From Adineta steineri (lineage: Eukaryota; Rotifera; Eurotatoria; Adinetida; Adinetidae), in contig CAJNOI010000041.1 of assembly GCA_905250115.1 (NCBI GenBank), positions 389,606-453,605 of the forward strand: a stretch of DNA of 64,000 nt. Direction: 5' to 3'. The translations under genes and the position numbers were made by a program. Within the stretch, counting starts at the first letter, position 1. The number at the start of each line of letters is the position of its first letter. The notes under the pieces are model-generated. The model did no database searches, was not told where the DNA came from, and saw only the letters and a list, made by a program, of their open reading frames with translations. Of the stretch, positions 27,390 to 38,507 are shown one piece after another.

Positions 27390-30300
27390 TATCTATAATA
27401 AATTGACGATGGAATAAAAATGATATACAGATACTTAATAATACCGAGGTTATAGTACTATGATAGACGAGAAAAAAACGAGTGGTTGAATGGTTCGTTT
27501 TATATGAAGAGAGGGACTATATTCTCCTTCTTCTTCTTCGTCGTCGTCCCCTTTTTTCTTGCCTACCCGTTCTTTACTTCGCACTTCTGATGCTACTTGT
27601 CGAGCGAAAGAGAGAGAGAGAGAGAGAGAGCGCGAGCAAGTAAGCGAGCATATGTATGCACGGTTATACAGAGTATAGATGTGCATTCAAAAAGCAAGTA
27701 AAGCATATGAAGTATAAAAAAAAAGTGAAATCTTCCTTTCGCAATCGACATCAAAGAAAGAAAAAAAAGAACTGTATACTTGCCACACCCTGTACTTATG
27801 AAAAAAAAAGAATATGCATAGACGATGAACATATGGGAAAAAGTACTACTATTACAGTCAGGCATAATTGTTTTTTTTTATAGTAATGATTATCATTCAT
27901 GTCATCAACCTTCTCTTCGTTCAATCATAATGAAAAAAAGAGAAGAAAAAAAAGGGAACTATTGTTCTTTATCTCGTTAAAAATTCGTATACTAGACGAA
28001 TAATGTTCATCTTATTATCTGTATTACTAAGTAATAGGGTTTATCTTATATAAGTAGAGTTAGTCTGATGTTTACTAATCATCACAATTGTGTGTATGTT
28101 ATGTTATTTCAACAATGGATTTTTTAGTAAGAGAACAAAAGAAATGTAAATAAAGTAGTATTACATAAAAAGACATTTTATTATTTTCAAAAACGAATTT
28201 GTTGATATTTAATTAATCTATTTCATTATAGCAATATAAATCCTATTCATATTTCTGATAACTCTAAATAGATAGATATATATTTTTAATTAATATGAAT
28301 CTATATTATTGTTTTTTGAATGAAATTTTGTTATGAAGTGAAATCAATAACCTTCTCATTTGTCCTTACAACTGATATGACATGTAGACAATACATGTCA
28401 TAGTTGTTGACAACTTGGAATTAAGATAATAATATCTGTCATGTCATTGTAAGTTGCGTGTGTGGTCTTATTTTTACTTACTATCACCTATAGTTGAATA
28501 TGTTTGTAATGATTGCCGATTGAAGTAAGATTATATATTGTTAAGCACTGTATGTAAATTCAATTTCTTGTCTAAAATAGACTTTTTGATATAAATTATT
28601 ACTATAGTAGATGACAATTGTTGGTATATATTGAATATGTACATCACAATGTTCAAATAATCATATTATATAAGTCAAGAAAAGATTTGTAATAGATAAT
28701 TCAGTAAGTTGCATGAATATTGATGGGCTTACATTTAGTTACTAGTAAATTAATAAAAATAAGGGGCAATAGCCATAACTATTTTTAGATATAAAATGAA
28801 CGAAATCAAATATTTCATATCATTCATGTTCAGTATAATATTATTGATAGTTGAATATCATCACCTCATAATATTTGATTATTCACTTTGAACATAGAAA
28901 GTTTTTTTTGTTTTATTTACTATGGCAAATATCAAGAATATCTATCCTGTCATCATTAATTTTCATATTAAATATGATTAACAAGAACCTCAGATTCAAG
29001 AAATACATAGTTATATGCAAAAAATATACTTTTGAAAATATTGTATAGAATGTAAAGCCATACGAATCTACATCAGATCAATATTCATTTACTTATATAT
29101 ACACGATTCTTTTGTGAGCATCTATGTATAATAAGTACGGTTTCATGCTGTGAGTAATAAAACTACTTGAATAAGTTTTTATAAGAGTTTCTTTTGTAAA
29201 AAAATATATTTACATTCAAGAACGTCAGAATTTAACATGATGGGCGAAAATAAGTAATTACAAATCATATAAAATGAAAACTAAATCATTGAATTAAGCT
29301 ATCTAGTTTTTTTTCGTTATTCTATTGTGATAAGATATTTATATTATATTAACAGTGAAACTTTGAAGTAGGGCATCAATTAATTTTGTAAGTCTGCCAA
29401 TGTTTCAAATTACAAATTAATTATTTTTCTTTCGATGATATAAAAAAAGATGTCTGTCCGTAGGCGTATATACTTTTTTGATTGTAAATCAATAAAAAGT
29501 CCCAATTATGAAACGAATTGCGGCATGTTTCAAACTGATATTTTTGTTTATGTTTATTTCATCTATAAAATTCTCTGATAAATCTTTTGCTGTAAGAATA
29601 CATGAATATTAGCAGTAGTCTATCTTTACTAATATCAACAACTATATCCAAAGACGAACTATTCTTCTTCTTCACCGTTAGATATCACTAATAAAATGTC
29701 ATCATTCTGTTTTTTTTTTGGCATCGACAAATAACAACAATTGCCAAACCAACTTCTTTCGGCTTATATTTGAAAATGGTATAACATGTTTAAAGAAGGG
29801 ATAATTGTCATTGCTTCCTATTGTTGTCTATATAATAATGTGGACAAATTAGACACCCGACATTAATGTGTATATAAAGCAAAAGTGAGAAAAGAAGGGT
29901 GAGAGGTGAGAGATGGTCATTTTTAAATCGAAAATACATAACTGTATGAGAGATGCTATGCAAACATTGCGGCTTACGATGAATGTCTATTTAAAAAAAT
30001 AAATGAGTGAGAGAGAGAAAGAGGAAAAGACATAATGTATCTTTCTTAAGTATTTTTAATAAAAACATAATTACATATAATTTAATAGCATTTTTTTATT
30101 TAAATTTAACTCGAAACAAATCTAGTTTAGAAAACTATGATTGTTGTTTCATCACACATTTGGAAGAGAAATGATCGATGATTTGTTTGTAAATCTCTTC
30201 ACCTGATCGTATTGATTGTTTGTTATTGTATATCTTTCTCTAGAGAGACAACATTTTATCCATAACAACGATAGGATAGGAATCACTACGAACATATGTG

Positions 30301-30997
30301 ACAATTTTATCAGAGTATACAGCAATTAGGCGTCACAAGCCATTTTCCTTCTTTCCATATTCGAAAGTGAGGAAAGCAATTTTGTCTCACTACCAACTTA
30401 CACCACATCTATTACATCAAAGACGTAATAAGGATTAGTCTATGTGAATAAGAGGGAGAAAGAGGAAAGTGCTCACCCATTTATAGACTTAAAAAATATG
30501 GATCGTATTTTACCACCATTACTTTATCGACTCTCTTAACCGAAATAAGCCGACCGATAATTTCTACATTATATTCTTGTTCACTTTGGCGAATTCATAA
30601 TATGAACTTGACTTTGCCGAAATCGTTTGAAATTAAATTACATTCGTTTGTTGTCGGTTGACGAAGAGTAAAAAATAAAAGTGTGGATTGTTGTGTGCGA
30701 AATGAAACAAGAGAGGGATCAAATCAGAGTGATCAGTCAAATGAAATACTATCAAGCAAAATGAACTAAAGCCGATTTATATTATAGATCAAATTATAAA
30801 GTTAAGAAAAGAGATTTATTTATCAAGATCAATGTATTTTTCTTCTCAAAAGAAAAGAACTACATGCTATTATAGTTACAATTTATTTCTTCGTTTAACT
30901 AATTTTGTAAAACTTATACAATACTAATAAAAGAATATGAATAGATCTATTCGTTATTTTGAACACTTTTTCGACACATGTAAATTTGCTTTCAATA
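27390..30997. other. Intergenic region, 3.6 kb
   Basis: Upstream of Pellino exon 1 and of the forkhead gene. Contains an (AG)n microsatellite at about 27609-27631, several A-rich tracts and no conserved frame. A purine-rich stretch lies near 29885-30030. Nothing else supported. Confidence 0.55.
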
Positions 30998-31159
30998 CAG
31001 TGGCGGATTTAGGAAGGGACGATCGCCTCCCTTCAGAAATTTTTTTCTGATTTTTTACAACAAAAATAGATTCACACACTTTGACTGAACTCAAAAAATA
31101 GTTCTCAACCGAAATCGCACCCCCGCGCCCCTCCTTTCCAAATCCTAGGTCCGTCACCG
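30998..31159. mobile_element. 162-bp hAT-type MITE
   Basis: Terminal inverted repeats: CAGTGGCGGATTTAGG at the left, and CGGTGACGGACCTAGG when the right end is read on the minus strand (12 of 16 bases agree). The flanks TTTCAATA and TTGAAATA are an imperfect 8-bp target duplication (6 of 8), the length expected for hAT elements. The ends and the interior near the right end are far more G+C-rich than the host DNA. No coding capacity. The differences between the two ends and flanks imply an old insertion. Confidence 0.7.
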
Positions 31160-31482
31160 TTGAAATAGACTACTAAACTTTTGTTTTGATCAAAACTTTG
31201 CTTTCCAATGTTTTTCTGCCATAATATAAAATATTCTTAGTTGATGATTTAACGAAAGAAGAAAAAATGATGTCATATTTTCTTCACATTAACCAATCCG
31301 TATATTTTGTGTCACATTTTCAGTTATACGTCATTGGTTATCCCATAAGGAGAAGAGAAAATAGAGAGAACAGGTATACATATATATATTTGAAATCAAT
31401 ATTGATTCAAAGAATCACATTCTTTTCCTCTCGAACTAAACTTGTTCAATATTCATTATTCGTTTTCAATATACATTTAACA

Positions 31483-32657
31483 ATGGATAATGATTATTAT
31501 ATTTCTCATGGTTCTTTACATGAACAAAATCGCATGATATCTGAAACTATTTCTAGTTCATCGGACTATTTATCTTATTCATTACCAGAATTTCATACGG
31601 AAAAAACACCAAAAAAACTGAATGGTAAATTAAAACAACAACAACAACAACAACATCGAATAAAAACTGGTTTATCAAAAAGTAAAACTCAAATTACAGA
31701 AAAAGAAGCCAAAGATGCAATTATGAGAGGTTTAGTTACTGAAACCGATGATATTGATCTAACTAAATTATCAGGTAATAATAAAAAAAATATTACGAGT
31801 TTTTTTATCTATCTATTTCTATATATAAATTCATATAAATAGGCATATCAACACTATCTCAACAAGGTCGACGATTTGGTGCTGCGGTAAAACCACCATG
31901 TAAGAAAGAGATTAATATCTCTAAATTTGTTTTATAATATTTCTTTTTATAGATTCTTATATTGCACTGATAACATTAGCTATTGAAAGTTCAAAAGATG
32001 GTAAAATGACTCTTAATGGTAAATAATTTTTGTTTTAAATTTTTTAATAATAATTCATTTTTTATCTATTAAGAAATCTATAAATTTATACAAGATCGTT
32101 ATCCATTTTACAATGAAACAACTGCTCAACGTTGGCAAAATTCCATTCGACATAATTTATCATTAAATGATTGTTTTGTTAAAGTATCACGAACATCATC
32201 AGAAAATTGTTCACCATCAGGTAATAAAAGTAAAGGAAATTATTGGACATTACATGATAAAGCTAAAAATATGTTTGGAAATGGTACAAGTTTCTTACGT
32301 CGATCAAGTCGTTTTAAAACACGTCCAAAGGTATCACCAACAAAATTATTGTTAGCTTCAAGTTCAACAAATAGTAGTTCGGGTGGTGAAGGAGAAACAT
32401 CATCTTCATTTGATTATGATCATATATCAACAACAAATATATATTCTCAAAACTATCATCAAGATTATGCATTTGCATCGACATCATCTTGGATTCCTCC
32501 TCCTCATCCTCCTCCAGCACAACAATCACCTTCTATTCATGATCCATTCAATATGACACCATCTTCTGTACAATTTCCATGTTATGCAGATCAATTATCA
32601 TCATTTTATTGTAGGCAAAATATTTCAAATGGATATTATAATTCAAATAATCATTAA
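31483..32657 (+). CDS. Forkhead-box transcription factor (class I Fox)
   Basis: Four exons: 31483-31774, 31843-31899, 31953-32018 and 32074-32657, 332 aa. Seen: a Gln/Lys-rich N-terminus, then a complete forkhead domain at about residues 110-215: [35 protein letters not shown], the recognition helix [18 protein letters not shown], and the second wing [15 protein letters not shown] followed by FLRRSSRFK. The domain is broken by two introns. The loop before GNYWTL ([11 protein letters not shown]) is about five residues longer than in typical FoxC/D/E/L proteins. The tail is rich in Ser, Pro, Tyr and His. Best resemblance is to the FoxC/D/E/L group; I do not assign a subclass. The frame is open upstream to 31267, but the inner ATG fits better. 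Nuclear DNA-binding protein. Confidence 0.93.
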
Positions 32658-33888
32658 TAAAAAAACAAGAATTGAATTTGTTTGTTTTTTTTTCTCTATT
32701 TTTTTGTTGTTTATTATACTCTCTTTTTTTTGTGCATTTATTTGTTCTACAATCAAATATATGTGCGCTTTTCTCAATTAGGATGATAATGTCATATGTA
32801 ATTCTCAATAGCAAAGATTTTTTTCCGTACATCAATATGTGGACACGTATATAGTTAAGACAAGAGTAGTTGCTAGAGTATAGAAAAGATTCTTTTCTTT
32901 TTTTTTTTCTCTTTTCTTCTCAATAGCAAATGATAATAGTATATATACAAGCATTTTTATCCTCATCTTTTCTTTTCTCTCGGAGATGGTATCCGTTATG
33001 GTACCAATATGCTTTTTTCGATCTCATCCAATATATACAGAATATAAGGCAGGAAAATGTTAGCATTATTAAACAACACGTTGTCGACACCGCCGTCTTT
33101 GTGCTGAGGCGTAAATATTTTTAGATTCTTCCCGCCCCTACTGCAGCTAACGTTTGTACATTAGAGAGAAGAAAAGAGAAAAAAAGGAAAAATTATAGTT
33201 CGACGAGGAAAAATCATATTGTACGAATAACTATAGAGCCATCGATAGTTGCTCTACTGATGACAAGTAAACAGAGAGAAAGGCAAAAGAGTCTAAATCT
33301 ATCTGTTTCCGCATACCCATATACAGCTATATATATATGTATATGTACGTAAGTAATAAACCGCAATATTTCCTCTTCGTCGTCATTGCCTACCATACCA
33401 CCCGCACAGAGTAAAAGCAGTATGTAAACGCACACGTACAAAGAAGAGAGAGAGAGAGATAGAGAGAGAAGAAGAAGAAGAAGAAGAACTTTTGTGTACC
33501 ACATCTTTGGAGAGTTTGTTGTTGTTGTTGTTGTTCTTATTATCGGTAGCGTAGGCATCAGGAACCGTGCGTCGTTTTTTTCTCCTCTAGGTTCTGTATA
33601 TGTGTTGGACACAATCATATCTTTATATGTAGTAGAATAATATCTTTCTACTTTTTTTTTATCCCCGTCATTACTATTCAGTTATCTTAACTGAAGAAAT
33701 ATTTTACACTGACTTGCTTTTGTTTTATATAATATACATATTACATGTGTATATAAATATATTTATACGTTTATTTATTTATTTATTTATTTCTTATTTT
33801 AAGATCCGTTGGCAGTGTAATTATCTAGTTTAAAGTCGAAGCAACATTTAATTTATATTAAAATATTTAAAAGCCAAACCGGTCAAAA
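32658..33888. other. Intergenic region between the Fox gene and tropomyosin
   Basis: 1.2 kb likely to hold the 5' control region of tropomyosin. Contains poly-T/CT tracts, an AG/AAG microsatellite at about 33446-33487, (GTT)n near 33517-33535 and a (TTTA)n run near 33771-33792. The block about 32940-33260 is less A/T-rich than its surroundings. No coding signal recognised. Confidence 0.5.
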
Positions 33889-36386
33889 ATGTCCTCAAAT
33901 GCGAATACAACAGCTACGATGGATTCCATCAAAAAGAAGATGCAAGCTATGAAACTTGAAAAAGAAAATGCTGTCGATCGTGCCGATCAAGCCGAACAAC
34001 GTCAAAAGGATTTTGAAGATAAACTCAAAACTGTACGTTATTTTGCATTTAATTATTTTGCTTTTCTTTTATTATTATCATCATTTCATTTTTAGTCTGA
34101 AGAAGAAAGTAATGCTTTACAAAAAAAGATTCAACAGATCGAAGGTGAACTTGATGCAGCTCAAGAACAATTAGCTGAAGCCAACGCTAAACTTGAAGCC
34201 AAAGAGAAAGCTGCTACCGATGTAAGTCTAAATTATTCTTTTTCTTTTCTTTTTCTGTTTCCTTCACAATATCCATCATCAACTCTATACATACACATAC
34301 ATACTAAATTATTCTCTATCTATTTCTTTTTCTCTCTTTCTCTTTCTCTGTCGTTTCTTTTTTTTTCCTCTCTATTTATCCGAACAGTGGTTATCGAGAG
34401 TATTATTCTTCTCCTCACAAATAATATGCGCATATCTACTCATACATACATACATCCGTCTATCTATAACCGACAAAGAACATCAATACATATAAAAGAA
34501 AAAAGATTTTTCCAGAAAACATGACTCAAGATAATCTCACTATTCTATTGGCAAAAGGCCAAATCAATGCAATCGAATTTTATAATCTATTTAAAAATCG
34601 TCATCCACCATCAACACGACCACCATCATCACTAACAACAAATAAATCAAGTAAAAATAAAACAAATCGCTCATCATCATCATCGAAATCACGCTTTCAA
34701 GCTTATCAACAGCCATCATCATCATCATCATCATCACGACCAAATTATGTTGTATCAAATATTTTACATAATGAACGTATTAAACAAATTCGTCAAAAAT
34801 TTGTTGATAATGAACGTTTACGTGATTATCGTTTAAATGATCATGATAATGATGAAACATTTCAATTATCATCAGATGATAATGAAATGTCTTGTTCTAT
34901 TTCTTCTTCTGTTTCCTCTTCCTCATCGAATTCTTCTTCATCAGTTAAAACTTCTAATCGTCGAATAAAACCCGGTTGTGAAATATATCAAGTCTCACCA
35001 TATTCATCTCAAATAACATTCAATCTAAAAATTTCCATTATGCAAACTGAAGTNNNNNNNNNNNNNNNNNNNNNNNNNNNNNNNNNNNNNNNNNNNNNNN
35101 NNNNNNNNNNNNNNNNNNNNNNNNNNNNNNNNNNNNNNNNNNNNNNNNNNNNNATTAATGTATTAAAAGAGGTAAACTTTTAATAAATACATTAATAATA
35201 CAAAAAGCATAAAATCTATCTTCTCTATGAATTATTTTGTGACTGAAAGAAATTCATTCTAAGAAAATATTACAAATTTAGGCTGAAGCTGAATTAGCTG
35301 GTCTTCAACGTCGTTTACAATTGGTTGAGGAAGATCTTGAACGTGCTGAAGAACGTCTTACACAAACTACACAAAAACTTGACGAAGCTTCACATGCAGC
35401 CGATGAAAGTGAACGGTAAATAAATACTTATATTAAATAATTATTTATTCTTTTTTCAAATTTTTAGTGGTCGCAAAGGTCTTGAACAACGTACATATCA
35501 AGATGATGAACGTATTGCTACACTTGAACAACAATTGGCTGAAGCACAACTTATCGCTGAAGATTCCGATAGAAAATATGATGAGGTAAATTTATTTCTT
35601 ATCTATGAAAATATTTTTCAAGATCAACAATTCAGGTTGCTCGTCGTATTGCTATTATGGAAGTCGATTTAGAACGTGCTGAAGATCGTGCTGAAGCTGC
35701 CGAAGCGTAAGATACATTTCTAATCTTTGCATGATAAAGTTGTCTATTTTTGGCATGCGGCATGTTGAGAATAATAATTCTATTTTTAGATATTATCAAA
35801 TTGAATTAAAAATTATATATATAATGAAATATATGCATGTATGTTTTCCTTTGTTTCATCACATAATTTAATCTTAATTAAAATATTTGAAATAAATAAT
35901 TTTATTATTATTATTTAGTAAGATCCTTGAACTCGAAGAAGAACTTAAAGTCGTTGGTAACAACATGAAATCACTTGAAGTTTCTGAACAAGAGGTAAAC
36001 ATTTTTTTAAATAATAGAAATTCTAAATATATAATTTTATTTCTAGGCTATGCAACGTGAAGAAAGTTACGAAGAACAAATTCGTGATTTAACTACACGT
36101 CTTAAAGATGTAAGCTTGTTTTTTTTGAAATAGAAATATATATTATTGTTATCATTATAGGCTGAACAACGTGCCGATTTGGCTGAACGTACCATGGCTA
36201 AATTGCAAAAGGAAGTCGATCGTCTCGAAGGTAAACAATTCATTATCTCTTCTGCATGAGCAATCCATAATAAACTTCTTTTTTTTTGTTTCGTTATTTG
36301 TAGACGAATTACTTGCCGAAAAGGAGAAATACAAGGGCGTAAGCGAAGAACTCGACATGACATTAAACGAATTGTCGGGTTATTAA
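33889..36386 (+). CDS. tpm: Tropomyosin
   Basis: Nine exons: 33889-34032, 34096-34221, 35282-35415, 35468-35585, 35636-35706, 35919-35994, 36047-36109, 36161-36230 and 36304-36386. Tropomyosin is an actin-filament coiled coil that gates myosin access in muscle and the cytoskeleton. The first ATG gives 294 aa; the inner ATG at 33919 ([18 protein letters not shown]) gives exactly 284 aa, the invariant length of muscle-type tropomyosin, so the inner start or a 10-residue N-extension is used. Seen: unbroken heptads, [20 protein letters not shown], and the C-terminal polymerisation end [11 protein letters not shown]. Intron 2 (34222-35281) is over 1 kb, interrupted by the assembly gap, and contains a candidate alternative first exon. 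Confidence 0.98.
34521..35168 (+). CDS. Candidate alternative first exon of tropomyosin (serine-rich head)
   Basis: An open frame starts at 34521 ([20 protein letters not shown]), runs through Ser/Asn-rich low-complexity sequence and enters the N gap in frame. Two possible donors fit: ACT GAA|GT just before the gap (35052) and AAAGAG|GTAAAC after it (35169). Both are phase 0, the same phase as tropomyosin exon 3 (GCT GAA GCT). Splicing would replace the first 90 residues of tropomyosin with a disordered head, as in the atypical Drosophila Tm1-I/C isoform. It could instead be an independent nested gene; the gap length is nominal, so continuity across it is unproven. Confidence 0.5.
35054..35153. 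other. Assembly gap (100 N)
   Basis: Exactly 100 consecutive N, the conventional placeholder for a scaffold gap of unknown size, inside tropomyosin intron 2. Confidence 0.99.
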
Positions 36387-37304
36387 AAATCTATTGTAAT
36401 TGGGTGTGGCAACAACAACAAACAACAGCAGCAGCAGCAAGCATCTTTTTTTTTTCTTCAAAACATGTTCTTCTCTTCTTTTTGTCTATTAAACCCATAT
36501 CACCTTTGTGTGAATTTGTATCTGTGCAGCAGTGGCAACAGAATTAAACTTGCTTTTACTTCTATTTCTTCTTTTTACCACTGATATAAAACAATCGTTT
36601 TACTTTTTCTTTCTTATTAGAGCATGCACAACTCACACTCTTTTTTTTCTTCTCTTAAAATTTATCATTTTATGTCTCTATAACTAGTTTGTTTCTTTCT
36701 TTTTTTCTTATTTCTATTATTTAAAATCACATACAAATAAAAGATAAAGAAAAATATTAAGAAATATCTTATAGAAAATAAGATAATATAAATTATAGAT
36801 TGATATGCTAGAAAATATTTTGATAATCTGAATAAACACATGTATTTATTGATTCTAAAGAGATAGATGATTAATATACAGAAAACATCAATCGAAATGC
36901 TGGATATTTCAATTATGATTTTTTCAGTACATTATGTAGTATTGAATAATATAACAATTCATAGTATTTTTTTGATAAAGACAGAAAAAATCGTAGACTG
37001 GATATATCCTATAATTGATCTCGAAGGAGAAATCGGTCGCATAGTTGCAGTACATTACTCGTTTAGCATTAAGATAATAAGAATCGATAAATCCTGACTA
37101 TAGAAAATGAGTAAACAACAACTACAAAGCAAAATAATAGTGTAGAAATGTTAAGAACAGCATGCATCTCACTGATTTGGAGAAGATACAGGCAAATCTT
37201 ATTGAATTGACGAATATGTCTCTCACATAATAAATCAATACAGTTATCATTCATATTCCTGATTTTGTTTTATTTTAAAAAATAATCCTAAAATATTCGA
37301 TTTT
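36387..37304. other. Convergent 3' region of tropomyosin and COA7
   Basis: About 0.9 kb. It begins with a CAA/CAG-rich stretch (36405-36440) in the probable tropomyosin 3' UTR, then T-rich sequence with AATAAA-like hexamers near 36736. No further gene recognised. Confidence 0.55.
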
Positions 37305-38115
37305 TTAATCTAAATTTTTATGTGTTTCACCAAATTCTACACCGGGTTCATCCAATCTCTTTTTTAAATCTACTGCTTTTTTTGAAAAATAACTTTCACG
37401 TTCTGCATCTTTTGGTACACCATCACCACGACGACACATAATTGCTGCATTAACACAACCTTGAAACATTTCTAAATCACAAGCTTTTGATGCATAATCT
37501 AATGCCATTGGTCCATCTTTGACAACATCTCCATTATGTCCATGAAAATATGCTGACCAAAGATTTAAACATGATTCACCAACAGATGCTGAACAAGCTT
37601 TTTTATAATACTCCAATCCACGATTAACATTCTTAACACATCCATCACCTTGCATATAAGCAATAGCAGCATTATGACAACCTTTTGTAAATCCTAATTC
37701 ACATGCACGTTCGAAATAGCTTGTTGACGCTGGAAGATCTTTGTCCATACCTAATAGAAATAGTCAATCAATCGTTTTATTTACTTCTAATAAACTGTAT
37801 TTCTTTTTACCTCGACCGAGAAATGCAAATGTACCATAACGATAACATCCATGACCGAACTTCATATCGTCACAAGACATTTTATAGATTTTACCAGCTG
37901 TTGCATGATCAGTTTTAATAATTTCATGATAATTAGCTAATCGATAACAACCTTTTAATAATAGAATTTCAAGATAAAGAGAAATATTTAAACATGAAAT
38001 TATTTATCATACCATCACCAAGCTTTTCACTAAAACAAGCAAATTGATATTCGACAAGTAGATTATCCAAGTATTCTTTATATTCTTCTTCAGATTTCGG
38101 AGCAAAATAAGTCAT
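37305..38115 (-). CDS. COA7: Cytochrome c oxidase assembly factor 7 (Sel1 repeats)
   Basis: Three exons: 38115-38013, 37951-37811 and 37750-37305; 229 aa against 231 in human. COA7 is a mitochondrial intermembrane-space protein needed for complex IV assembly. Seen: about five Sel1-like helical repeats with the family's Cys spacing: FACFSEKLGDGCYRLANY, MSCDDMKFGHGCYRYG, ACELGFTKGCHNAAIAYMQG, ACSASVGESCLNL, ACDLEMFQGCVNAAIMC. The paired cysteines (C-x10 to 12-C) are those oxidised in the intermembrane space. No N-terminal targeting helix is seen, as expected for the family. The stop faces the tropomyosin 3' end; RAD23 lies upstream on the same strand. Confidence 0.94.
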
Positions 38116-38507
38116 ATCAATCTGTGAAATTCGTATATATTAGTTTTTATTTGTGTAGAATCGTTCATGTTTATTATAATATGAAAGTAGTGTATTGAAC
38201 AAAAGTCAATTAAAAAAAACAGGACATTAAGCATTTGATCACAAAAAGTACGAAATTCAGATTATGAATTATTTAAAAAAAAAACAGATTAAGTTTGATT
38301 TCTTGACTTTTGTACATCATTAGGATTCACTGATTTTTTTCTTATCAATCAAAAGAAAAGTAACTATTCGGACACAAAAAAATAATATATCAACTGAATC
38401 ATAGAAAACATAAAACGAGTGGATAATTAAGGATCATCCATTTATACTATATCTATATAGATGGCGATCCTGACATACATTATTTTAAAAGAAAAATATG
38501 GATTTAT
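38116..38507. other. Spacer between RAD23 stop and COA7 start
   Basis: About 390 nt, A/T-rich, presumably the COA7 promoter and RAD23 3' UTR. No feature seen. Confidence 0.6.

Noticed and set aside
27450-27865. Overlapping minus-strand frames near the (AG)n microsatellite
   Set aside because: Low-complexity Ser/Leu runs generated by the repeat; no conserved residues.
33214-33618. 134-codon minus-strand frame upstream of tropomyosin
   Set aside because: Composition is driven by AG/AAG and GTT microsatellites read in reverse; no conserved segment or splice logic.
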